From: Rotaria sp. Silwood1
Taxonomy: Eukaryota > Rotifera > Eurotatoria > Philodinida > Philodinidae
Direction: 5' to 3'
Assembly (NCBI GenBank): GCA_905250075.1
Contig: CAJNOP010000036.1
Location: forward strand, 128,618-192,617
Length of the DNA: 64,000 nucleotides
Part shown: piece after piece, positions 1 to 11,700 of the stretch
Position numbering within the stretch: position 1 is the first letter of the stretch
Layout of the letters: the number at the start of each line of letters is the position of its first letter
The notes under the pieces: generated by a model
What the model saw: the letters and a program-made list of their open reading frames with translations, nothing else
Told to the model about the DNA's origin: nothing
The model's database searches: none
Made by a program: the position numbers and the translations under genes

Positions 1-2694
1 ATTACGTTTGGCTTTTCGTTCTATATATTAATTTTTTTATTTGAAAAAGCATGTTAGAATATTATGTTAAAACATCCCTAGTTTTTGAAGTTTTTTTTCG
101 GAGCATTGAATTAATAATTTTTTTCCTTCTAGACAAAACAAAAATTTAAAAAGATGGCTTCGACAGCTGCTGTATTCTGACATGCACTTTAAAACGAAAA
201 AAGATGAATATATACAATGAAGAGTCAACAATAATTTTCGGTGACCAAACAAGCTACTGTTGACCTTTATTTGATGCATATCTTCCGAAAACCTCATGAT
301 AGACGACTGAAAATTGTAGAAAAGCCTGTTCACTATAACCCAAACATATTCGAAAATTTCATGTAATTTGAATGCACTTGACCGAAAAACAGTCATGAGG
401 AGACACAGAGCATGAATATGAAGTTTAAGTTATCTCTGTTAATACATTACCTACTTAAGGTTAAGAGGATAATTAGTTGATATGCGAGCAATACTGTTTC
501 ATTCAATTTTTTCGAGATTAGAGAAGATCTATATGCCAAAAATAGCGATCTTCTCCTAAAACTTGAGTAAAAGTTGTCTGAATCTCTATTCGGTTTTCCA
601 AAGTTCGAAGGTGCGTATTGTTAGGCTTCAAAACTCTAAATTTTGACACTGTTAGTCAAGTGTTATTAAAAAGAAATGTTATTTTCGAAAACGGTGTTGA
701 TGTCAGTGTTGATCTTCTATTTGGTCACAACAACAACAACCACGTCCATATCCTACAGTCAGACCACTCATCTACACACATCTCATTCTCATAGTCTAGC
801 AAAAACAGTCATTGGAGAGTATTTATAGAATGATGATCAATTGTATGATCAATTTTCTGGTCTGCAACTCACGCTTGTTTGCAATCAAATATAGTACTCA
901 ATGATATTTCTATTACCTTATACTTTTATCTATCAATTGAATTCTTGACGCTTAGGATACCTTGGATCAGAATTCCAACATTTCTTGAATGGATTAGTTG
1001 CAAACCTATTCCAAATCTAATTGATTTAACTCCGAATATTATTCCTTGGGCTCTATGGATTGAATAATTCGATGGCTTGAGTCGAGTAAATTATGAAGAA
1101 GAAACTTCGTGATGAAAAAATCTAATTGAACTTTCAAGTGTTAATGATGAGAGTAAGTAGATAGGGATTTGATATTGTAGTGAATAGGAAAGAATAGTTA
1201 TAGGAGATAACAGCCGTGACCATCGTCATTTTTCTTCAAATTCTGTTAGATAAGTTTGTCTGAACCGTCAATTTCAAAATGTTCGAAGTTGATTAAAACA
1301 GTGAAGTCAATATCTCGAGTATTGTTATTAGATTTGTCAAATATTCATTTTCATATTATATTGATTTTTTTCCAAAGATGAAATTATATCGATTCTTCAA
1401 TCGAGAACTGTTCTTTTTTGAAAATTGAAAACATGAATTTACGTTGTAACGATATCAATGATGTCAGCACAAGATATTTCCGTCTTTGCTATTTATGTAT
1501 AGCATCTTATCTTCATTAATGGTATCGATAACAACAATCAGTTCGATCTGTAAATAAGTTCTATTTTGTTAATTAGGATATGGTCGAAAATCTGAAGGAA
1601 AAAAAGAAATTATCGAACCAATCAAATATTCGAAGTTTTGTTAGTTTCTTGATAACTTGTTCAAAGACAAAAGTGAAAATCCAATGACATGTGATGATGG
1701 TCGATACTCCTTTATTAATAAGAAAAATATTTATGATTATTATAGAGAAAGACGGAAGATGTGATACTTTAGTCAGAACAATAATTATTTCTATTTGAGA
1801 TAGCTGATCTTCTCATTGATTTCTGTTGTTCAATGGTATATCTTATTTAAAATTTCAAAGCAAATGATTTCGTCGGCCAATGTAACATATCAAATAGAGA
1901 TACCTCATCTTGCATTTAATCCCAATCGAAGATTAGGCGACTCGGGTGTATTATCGTATTCCTTAATCTTCTTATGCGTTTTCTCATTACAGATTTGTAA
2001 TAGGATGAAAAATGCATCTATCACGCCTCTTTTCAATATTCTATTACAATATTTTGAGCTACGACAAGTCATAAGTTCAAGTAACACAGAGTCATCGTGA
2101 TAAAAGAATGAAAATCACGTTCTATCTTTTGAAATAGCTCATTTCTAAAGCAGATTGTTGTCGATACTAATGCGATACTATTAGGTGTCAAATAGTTTTA
2201 TAGAAAACATCCAGAAGTATGAACTCATTTCATGCATGTATAAGAAGCAAAATGAGTAGTTTTTTAATGAAATGGATCTTGTGACTAGTTCTAGGGATAA
2301 GAACCAAAATCAAATTGATGAGGGTACCAAGACGCTAAGCGAAAGAATTGTGACCATAAGAAAAACAACTTATCTGAGAGACGCTGTGCGTATAAACATA
2401 TTTTTTTGTAATGATGCCTTTATAATTTAATCAAAACTTCGATTACCTATTCCCTTATTTAGATATTCCTTCGGATATCATTGCACCTCTGCGTCACAAG
2501 TAGATTACTCATAAAATGTTATGGTGTCTCAGTTATAAACGAATAAAGAGTAAAATTTAAAGGTCTAAAAAATTCTGTAAGCGATTAATGTTTTTTTTAA
2601 AGTACTTAACCTAGTTTTCAGTTCAAAAAGATGTCTAATTCTAGAAAGACATTAGCAGATTTTGGTAACTGTATTCAGTTAATCGTATATTACC
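1..2694. other. Gene-free stretch
   Basis: I see no supportable gene here. The open frames on both strands are short, lack recognisable domains and overlap each other on opposite strands. The DNA is AT-rich with scattered homopolymers. The final few hundred bases are presumably the upstream region of the GPCR that starts at 2695, but no promoter element is recognisable. Confidence 0.6.
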
Positions 2695-3672
2695 ATGATC
2701 GACCATTATATTGATACACTCAATAATGTGATCAGTTACATCACACTCATCGTACCATATTTGGCTATTATTGTTGGTACATTGGGTGCTCTCTGTAATT
2801 TTCTCACATTTACTGCAAGACAGCTACGCAAGAATGCATGCGCTTTCTATTTCTTATGTTCGGCTGTGTTCGATCTCATCTCGCTCTTATTTGGTGGTCT
2901 CACACGGCTCATGATCGATCATTACACCAGTCTACTTCCCAATGAATCTTCATTATTTTGTAAATTACGTATCTATTTTGCATCTCTTATACCAGGTTTG
3001 GCAATCTATTGTCTTACAGTTTCTTCAATCGATCGGTGTTTATTGACTTCGAGATCGATAAACTGTCGTGCTTGGAGTTGTATCAAAGTGGCTCGCTGCA
3101 CAGTAGCCATGACTACCATCATCTGGCTACTCTACGGTATACATGTTATCATCTATTATGACGTGCAGATGCTAGGTAACAACACCAATGTTTTCATAAA
3201 TGTACCTCATAATGATGTCTACATTATTTTTAGTAGCGTCTACGCTCTTTTATGTTACTTACTCATACCCTGTGCAACTATGTTCATTTCTAGTATCTTG
3301 GCTATGGTACATATCAAAGCGTTGCAACGTCGTGTGGGAACTTTACAATCCCGACGAATAGTAAACCGTCGTGCCGATCACCATCTGATTATAATGATGT
3401 TTGTACAAGTTGGTCTGAGTCTTATCTTTCTCTCGTTTCGCATTGCTTCTCTAATATATTCGTTATTGACAAACAATATAAAAAAGAACATCTATAGACT
3501 TACAATAGAATCGTTCATTACTCAGTTAAGTTTCACTTTGTATACCGTCAATTTCTCCAAGTCATTCATCATATACACTCTCACAAGCCGAGTATTTCGT
3601 GACGTCTTTTGTGAACGCATCATGGGTTTGTATAGAAAAATACATACTTTCGTAACACATATATTTTCATAG
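2695..3672 (+). CDS. Rhodopsin-like (class A) GPCR, orphan
   Basis: A single-exon gene of 325 residues that encodes a seven-transmembrane receptor. Hydrophobic segments follow the class A layout: TM1 at about residues 15-40 with a GALCNFLTF motif (the conserved TM1 asparagine), TM2 at about 48-75, and TM3 ending in SSIDRCL near 115-122, where the usual DRY box is DRC. TM4 lies near 138-160, TM5 near 180-215, TM6 near 232-260 and TM7 near 270-300, followed by a short basic tail. A cysteine before TM3 (LFCKLR) is in place for the extracellular disulfide. The start is the first ATG, directly before the TM1 leader. The family resembles FMRFamide/neuropeptide-like receptors that are greatly expanded in rotifers. 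The ligand cannot be told from the sequence. The class call is firm and the subfamily is inference. Confidence 0.85.
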   Translation: MIDHYIDTLNNVISYITLIVPYLAIIVGTLGALCNFLTFTARQLRKNACAFYFLCSAVFDLISLLFGGLTRLMIDHYTSLLPNESSLFCKLRIYFASLIPGLAIYCLTVSSIDRCLLTSRSINCRAWSCIKVARCTVAMTTIIWLLYGIHVIIYYDVQMLGNNTNVFINVPHNDVYIIFSSVYALLCYLLIPCATMFISSILAMVHIKALQRRVGTLQSRRIVNRRADHHLIIMMFVQVGLSLIFLSFRIASLIYSLLTNNIKKNIYRLTIESFITQLSFTLYTVNFSKSFIIYTLTSRVFRDVFCERIMGLYRKIHTFVTHIFS

Positions 3673-4745
3673 CTGGGAAATTCGAAGTAGTTTGTCGATC
3701 ATGGATACAATTCTTCGAATCTTTCGATTTCAAAACAAAACACTGAATGTTATTTGTTCACAAGACTGTTTTCAAGTAGTAGCTTTTAATACATAACTAT
3801 TGAACATTAGTCCATATCTCTACAAGATATCACGTTGTGCACAAATTGAAAAAGTTTCAAAGCACGAACTCTTTGAAGCTTAAAAAAACATCCATGAGTT
3901 AATAGAATGTAACGTTTTTTTTTCTCGAAAGCTATCGAAATTTTTCCTAGTGAAATAGTTGATTTTTTTACACCTTTATCTGATTGGTTTCTTTATGAAA
4001 TTTTCCATGTATTTATCCGAACAAGTTAAATGAGAATGAACAGAATCGCTGTTTTGAAATTTTCTACGATATTGTATCCGACAAAACATTCGCAGTATCA
4101 GCCAACATAGTTTATTATGTAAATGTTTCTGATTTGGTACATGTCAACATTGCTAAATACATGTTCAGAAAATAATATTTCTCGAAGCATAATCAATTCA
4201 ATCTATAATGTCTGCTTTGTTCAAAATTTAGATTTGTTTTAAATAAAAGCATTAAGCACATTTAAATCGTTTTTATTTTTATTTTACTGAGAGAACAAAT
4301 GAAATATTCATGTAAAGACAATATCTATTTTCCACTTACCGATTAAATGGAATTAATGATTTTATTAAATATTGACAGGATATATATTGTTAGAGCATAA
4401 TCGTATATTATCAAAGATAAAATAGTAAGTATGAAAGAATAATTCATTTGTAATCTATTATGATCAACTGAAATTATGAGCAAAATGTATTTTTAATATT
4501 TGTCAAATCGTTTGAAATAATCGTGTAAATCATTTATAGAATATCTATTAATGTTTATCGTTATTCAATGTGATCGATATTGAAAAAATAAAAGTGCTTT
4601 TGGTTATTAGTGTATGAAAGTTTCATAATGAGAATAATAACAGATGTTTGTTTTCGTATGAATAACATCGAACGAAAAAAAAAGTATAAAACCATCAATT
4701 ATTATTTTATTTATTTCTTTTTTGTATTTTTAAGAGCAAACAAAA
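3673..4745. other. Intergenic, no gene seen
   Basis: About 1.1 kb of AT-rich DNA between the GPCR and the NHL-repeat gene. It holds only short open frames without domains. The last 100 bases directly precede the ATG of the secreted protein and contain its likely 5' leader. Confidence 0.5.
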
Positions 4746-6085
4746 ATGAAATTGATATTGATGAGCATATTTGTTTTGCTCGGGTTGAACTCAATTGTTA
4801 GTGGATTTGTATGCACATCAGATGGACTTTTTGCAAATTCCGATGACAAACATTCATTTTTCCAATGCTCATTTGGTACCCCATTCTTGATGCAATGTCC
4901 ATCAGGATTAATTTGGAGTGAAGATAAACATGTTTGTGATTGGAATACACCTCAACGTAAATATATTTTCCATTTTTTCAACATTTCTTATGTAGAAAAA
5001 AAGAAAATTTAAATAGTTTGCTTGTCATTAGAAAAATAACTATTGATAATAGAAATGTTTACTTTGAGAATTATTTAAATTTTTTTCCAGCTTCCATTAA
5101 TTGTAATAATAACAAAGTGATAAACTGTCGAGAACATACGACATGGACATCTGATGGTGTTGCCTTTGTGGGTCAAGATACAAATCCGGGTTCAGATTCT
5201 CAACATCTTGCATCACCATTTGGTTTATTTATTGATACTGAAAATGAAAATAATCTTTACGTTGCTGATACTGATAATCATCGCATTCAAAAATATTCTC
5301 ATCAATCATTAAATAACGGTGGTATAACTGTTGCTGGTGGTCATGGAAAGGGAAATGCTTCAAATCAATTAAGTATGCCTCGAACTGTTTATGTTGATAA
5401 AGATGAAAATATTTATATTGCTGATGATGATAATAATCGTATTCAACTGTGGTATAAAGGTGCCACAAGCGGTATTACAGTGGCTGGTGGAAATGGAAAA
5501 GGTAAAGCATTAAATCAAATAGGTGCCTGTCATGGTTTATTTGTTCATGAAAAAACTAAAACTATTTATGTTTCGGATTTTTATAATGATCGTGTTGTTA
5601 AATTTACTGAAGGAAGTGATCAAGGAATTATTGTTGCTGGCACCGGAGTTGGCGGTTCCAAGTCAAATCAATTATTAATGCCACGTGGGATTTTTGTTGA
5701 TCAATGTGAAACAATCTATGTAGCTGATATGTGGAACAGTCGCGTGCAAAAATGGGGAAAAGATGCAACTGAAGGTATTACTGTTGCTGGAGGACATGAA
5801 AAAGGATCTGATGAAAATCAATTAAGTGAACCATGGGATGTTAAACTAGATCAATATAATAATATTTATGTTGCTGATACAGGAAATTCAAGAGTTGTCA
5901 AATGGTTACCTAATCAACTTCATGGAGTTACTGTTGCTGGTGGCAATGGTTATGGTATTAAATCAAATCAATTTAAAGACGCTTATAGCCTGGCATTAGA
6001 CAGGCAAGGAAATATTTTTGTTAGCGAACGATTAAATCATCGAATTCAGATGTTTCAAATCAATGAAACAACAAAAACATGTTAA
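4746..6085 (+). CDS. Secreted chitin-binding (ChtBD2) plus six-blade NHL-repeat protein
   Basis: Two exons, 4746-4956 and 5091-6085, joined across a 134-bp GT-AG intron in phase 1, give a 401-residue protein. Residues 1-20 are a signal peptide (hydrophobic core LILMSIFVLLGL). Residues 21 to about 76 are a peritrophin-type chitin-binding domain with the CPSG and VCDW landmarks. Its usual second cysteine (DC before the aromatic pair) is replaced by DK, so one disulfide is probably missing. The rest holds six tandem NHL repeats of about 50 residues, each with an IYVAD..N.R(I/V)QK core and a G(I/V)TVAGG..G...NQ linker, enough for one six-bladed propeller. A secreted carbohydrate- or matrix-binding protein is the natural reading. 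AATAAA lies about 55 bp after the stop. The splice was chosen because both exons carry parts of the same cysteine-rich domain. Confidence 0.85.
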
Positions 6086-7232
6086 AGTATTTTTTTCAAA
6101 AAATAATCCAAACTTAATTTCAATAAGATTTTTAAATGAATAAATATAATCATTTATTTTTAATTATATTTATATATGATTATGTATAATTAGATTTTTC
6201 AATGATTTATTTCCTTTATAAAAATATTCCATCGACTGGAGGTAGGGTTAGACGAAATAAAATAATTTTTATATACCTTTGAATGCAAGTCTATAGAAAC
6301 TGGCTGTTCTGTCGATCAGATAGTGAGCATAAGTGTGGCATTAAAGTAAACAGAATAAATTCATATGTAGTAGTAATGTACTCTGTTTATTAGAGAATGT
6401 CATTACTTTGTGAATATGTCAGATTTGTTGTCTAAATCATATTCAACATTTTCTCGTGTTCTGCTAAATGCTCAACGAATCATTCATTAATTATTAATCC
6501 AAATAACGATTTTAATAGTCATTGGAATTTCGTATATAATGCAGTGTATACCAATATTTCATAGATGCACTATGATAGCTCGGTTTGTAAAAAATTAAAC
6601 ATGATAGTTTTCAAATTTTAAAAGACTTTCTCGAAGCTATTTTCTAACAGTGCTATCTTAAATGGCATAAAATTCTGAATAAAATGAGGAGTCATCGCAT
6701 TTTCTACGATCTTCATCTAAATAATTACAAGCAGCAGAAAAACCGAGGAAAAGTCGAGTTTTAGCATTTTTTGAAAAATTTCGATGTTTCTCAGTTTTTG
6801 TGTTGCTTATAACTTTTTAAAGGAAGATTTCAGTCGAAACCTTGCCATCATAGTGTATCTATAAAATATTGATATACAATGCATCATATAGAAAACTCCA
6901 TTGGCTATTAAAACTGGTATTTGGATTAAAGCTAGGTGCTTAGTATTATTGAAAAAAATCAAAAATACATTTGTGTTTAAACTTTTGTCTTTGACTATAA
7001 AAAAGATAAGAAAAAGCAAGTGTATGATGTTGAAGAAAATAAATTAATTTTGAAAACAGAAAAGACTGTTTTAAATGCATACGTTAATATAAAGATAGAT
7101 GATGTTTTTTTTATGAAATATTAAAAATAACGTTTAAATTATTTTAATGATATGAGAAGATTCATTTTTTATTATCAAAGAAAAAGAAAACAAAGTGTTC
7201 AAATTAAATTAGTTTACTGGATTTTATGTAAC
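6086..7232. other. Intergenic between convergent genes
   Basis: Convergent 3' flanks of the NHL gene (plus) and the coiled-coil gene (minus). A probable poly(A) signal AATAAA sits near 6139. Nothing else is supported; the open frames are short and AT-driven. Confidence 0.5.
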
Positions 7233-8703
7233 TTATTTTTTATTTGTTTTCATTTGATGATCAGATGATTTAGTTGATGGCTGAAGTAATGATGAATCCT
7301 GATTTGAAGATTGATTAGTAAAAAATGTTGTTTTTTTGACAATATGATCAGTATTATCATTATTTATTTGTTGATCATCTTCATCAAAAATAAATAAATT
7401 TTCAGATTTATTTGATCCAACTTTGTCATAAAGAGTTATATTAATTTGTGTTTTTATTTGTGCACCTAAATGTTGAATATTTGAATTAGTTGAAACTGCA
7501 TTTATTTCATTAACAATCGAATCAATTTTTTCTGAAGCTTTTCTTTCTTCATCAGACCTAATTTGATTTTTAATTAAATTAGCTTGTTCATTAACTGCAC
7601 GAATTTTAATTTGAGATTCATTAAAAATTTGTAAACGTTGTTCTTTAAGTTGTTCTTGTATAATAGCTAAGTGTTGTGCTCTTTTTTCATCTAATTTAGC
7701 AAGAAATTCTGCTAATAAGGATCTATATTGTTCTTCTTCAAGAATTTGTTGTTCTTTAGCTTGAATTAATAAACCTTGTTGACTTTTTTGAGTTTCTTGA
7801 ACAATTTGTGAAAGAATTGATTCTGTTTGTGTTGTTATTTGTTGAATTCGACGTTGAACTATTTGATCGAAATCTATATGAGTTTGTTTTAAATTGGTCA
7901 TTAATGTATCTAATCTTTCTGATGTTGTTAAATTATGAATTGATTCAAATTGACTTGTTAATTTTGATTGAACTTCTGCTGATTCATATTGACTGGAATG
8001 TTTTGTTACTAAATGTTTATGATTTGTTTCTTTTTGATCATGTTGTATATCTGTTAAGCCAGATTTAATTAATTGTTCAAATTTTGATGATAACTAAATA
8101 TGAAAGAAAAATTATTTAAACAATTTAATTATTTTGAATTTTTTATTTTTTTTTTAAAGAATATATATTTAGATATATAATCTTGTCTCTATCATTTACT
8201 GTTTATCAAATATTATTTTATTATCGATTTATTAGATAAAAAATTGTTTAGAAAAATCTCTACAGTTTTTTTTTCGATAGATTAAATAAGAATATATAAA
8301 ACGATATTTAACATAATAATATGCTGATTATTATCTCAAAATTCTATTCGAAATTTCTAATAAAATAATTAATAAATGTTTCTTTTTGAAAAAGTCTTGC
8401 TAATAAACACTTTTTTCTAAAAACAAAGGCTCTCCCATTTGATTATCTAATTAGATATTTATTTCAAACCTTTCCATCTTGTTCCCATATAGATGCGTAT
8501 TCTTCTAAACTCGAATTTGTTAATGAATTTCGTTTATGTGGTTTCGGTAACCATGGTGACGGTTGAGATGAATATGGTCTTCGTGGATAATTTGTAGGCT
8601 GTGGTACCACTGGAGGTGAAGGAGTTTGTGCTCTAGCTTTTGATGCTGATGGAACTTGAGTTTGTCTACTTACTTTTTGATTACGACTTGAACCGGTGCC
8701 CAT
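7233..8703 (-). CDS. N-myristoylation-motif coiled-coil protein, family not recognised
   Basis: Two exons on the minus strand, 8470-8703 and 7233-8093, separated by a 376-bp intron. The donor is AAG/GTTTGA and the acceptor TTTCATATTTAG, in phase 0, giving 364 residues. The protein begins MGTGSS, a good N-myristoylation signal (Gly2, Ser6), followed by a basic, proline-rich segment to about residue 65 with several PxxP runs. From about residue 79 to 300 it is almost entirely heptad-like and rich in Q, E, K and I, including EEEQYRSLLAEFLAKLDEKR, so a long helical coiled coil is expected. The tail is acidic and polar. A membrane-tethered scaffold or cytoskeletal linker is a reasonable guess, but no family was recognised. 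The gene model is moderately sure, the function unknown. Confidence 0.7.
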
Positions 8704-11700
8704 TTATCACAACTTTACTTTTTAATTATAAATTATTGTAACACGATTTCAATACCTAATTTAACAAAAAAATTTTCAGAATAAATTAATTTTAACAGAT
8801 CCAAGAAGATAATAATCAAATATGATCTCATCCATTTCTTGATGATGTTTTTATTTCGGATTAGAATTAATCGATAGAACATCAATATGAAAACCTATGA
8901 AGCACTACTCTCATTCAATTTGCTTAAAATAGCTTACCATTGTTGATTTAATGAGTCCTTCTATATATATATGAATATGTCAGATTAAGAATTCGATTGA
9001 TCGATTGAATTCAATGAATGAATGATCTTATCTGACAACTATCTTTTGCTATGTTTCATAAATTTAGAACATTATTTATATTTATCATTCAAATGAGGCT
9101 ATTCGATAATGGTATGTTGAATTGTGTTTGAAATCCAATTGAAGTAACCATCTTCTTTTACTTGTCTTTTTCTCTTGATAAAAGACTCTTTGCGTATAAA
9201 TGGATACAGAACAAGAAGTAAAATTGAGAAAAGAAGTACAACAAAAGTCATACGAATAACTGAATCATGAATATGAAGAATATACTTGATTCATAATATA
9301 TACAAAAAGATACTTGTCAGATGAGATGAGACAATAAATTCACTGAATGCAATCAATTAATCTGATTCGTAGTCTGGCAGATTCATATATAATAGAAGCA
9401 TTTGTCACATGAAGACCAGTAGTACTTTCACTTTCTTTTTAATTTTAGAAAGAAAAATTAAAACGTTTGATATTGCGAGAAATAAACACGATCTTTATTA
9501 TCAACTACAAGTTGAATAAAACAATTACTATAAAATCAGTAATTCTAATGGATATTTGTTTCCACATCCTTTTCTCTCTTACTGCAAGTTATATTCCTGC
9601 TGTTGCTGTTTTCATATCTATTTGTCTCATTTAACTAACCTTTTCGATCTTCGAACACTACTCCATTGTACTTCGCTTAATTCCAAATATTTTCTCATTG
9701 TTTATTCTAATAGGAAAAAAAGATTAAGCATTAAGCCAGTTCAAATCTCGAATAATTTTTTTATATTTGTTAAAAAAAAGAAATGAATTAGAAAGAAAAA
9801 AATTTTCTTTTCTTTTTGTATAATCTCCTTAGAATAAATTTCCTTTAATTTCGAAATAATTAAAGAATTTTTCAGTAGTTTAAAAGAGATTTTATATATT
9901 CATACATGGTTTATATATTATCCAATCAGTTCAACTATCGTGTTTCGCCAATTATTAAGAAAAAACTTATAGAGCGAGAAAATTGAGGCACATTATCGAA
10001 TTTTAACAGTCTTTGTCATAATAAAATATATGGTAGAAAAAGTCGACTAGCTCTAGAACGCAAACAGCTGTCAACTTGCGGTTTGCAACACTTGACAGCG
10101 AATACTGGTGGACTTCAATCTATGCTAAATTCAGAGATTTGGAAGATGACTCTAAGGATTTTCTGATAGAATCTTGCGAAAATCACTATACTGATCCGAA
10201 AAGCTTTATTTCAGTATTTAGTCAAAATCATCTATCTTGTAGTCTAAGGTTTGCTCTGCAAAGTCACTCAAGTCACAGATGTGTTCGTTTTTTCGTTTGC
10301 CTGGTAGACTTCACAAGCCGAGACTGCTATCAAACATGCTTTATTGTCCAGCTCAGTTCATATATGCAAGAAAACATAAGTTTTAACTCATGCTTAAGTA
10401 CGTAACAATGTTTGTTTTCTTTTCTATATAGATCATCGGTCAATTAGCTAAGATTAATAAAACAGGTGATTTTTAGCTGCTCCTACTTTTCAATGATATG
10501 ATCAAAGCTCAACGTCTGTAAAACTACCGCGGCAGAAAAAGCTATTGTCATATTAAAAAGAAAACCGATAGGTTTTCTAACATCTCACTGTTGTAGAGAG
10601 GTGTCTTAGATGTCTATTCTAGAACTTTGATCTACAAGATCTTATGAGGTAGATGAGCTTCGATCATATCATTGAATGGTAGGATGAACCAAAAATCACT
10701 TTTGTTTGTTCATCTTTAATCTTTCTAGAAAAGGAAACAAACAGTGTCATGAGACTCAGCATGAGTAAAAACCAGTGTTTTGAAAATTTGAGCGCGTTCG
10801 ACTAAAATAGAGTGCTTTTTAGGATTTTCGACGAGTTAAGTCTACCACTCGAACGAAAAAACAAAAAAATGTACGACTTGCGTGACTTTTTAGAGTACAT
10901 CATGGACTAGAAAATATATCAATCAGTGTAAAAACCAGAATAAAGCTTTCCTAATCGGTAAGACGGTTTTTCGAAAATGTTACTAGAAAATCTTTAGAAT
11001 TATCATCTAAACTTTTGAGTTCAGTCAATATTGACCATTCTATATTGAAAAGGAGAATAATCACATTTGAATAGCAAATGTTTACTCCTCTATTCGGGTA
11101 AAGATTTGAGAAAATCCAACAAAACGAAAAAGTATTCGACCGATAAATTGCATTATATAAAACTATGTAGTTAATCTTCATCGACATTTCGCTTTTCTAT
11201 ATCTTGAGAGAAAAAAACAACATGAACAAGCAAAAATGAGGATTTGCAGCTAAAAATCGATGCTATTTCATTTTCTATGTTTTTCTCTGTGATATATATG
11301 TGTACATTGTTTATTATATTTTGTTTCATTTTGAAATAATGAATAGAAATAGAAAAGAAAATTTAAAAATAAGAAAAAACCATCCTTCTCTTTAAAAATA
11401 TTTGTTAATAAAATTAAGATGTGCGTGATGTGACCAACAATATATATTTTTTTTTGGACAAAGGAAAGTGAGATTGTTACCCCTAAAAATGACCTTTTTC
11501 CCTTCTTAGACTATTACACAATGAAAAATTTTTATGAATTATTCAAGATCTATTTTGAGAGAAAAAAAACTATATTAGAAGAATAGTTCTTCATTAAACA
11601 AACGAGTTATTCGTATTTGATTTAATGATCAATGAGAAATTTTACTCAAACATATAATAATAAATATTGTCAATATGGAATCAATCGAAAAAATAATTTT

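Noticed and set aside
879..2100. Several short open frames on both strands
   Set aside because: Short, mutually overlapping, no domains, no splice partners.
10076..10405. 109-codon plus-strand open frame
   Set aside because: It overlaps one arm of a diverged inverted repeat and contains no domain; more likely a chance frame.
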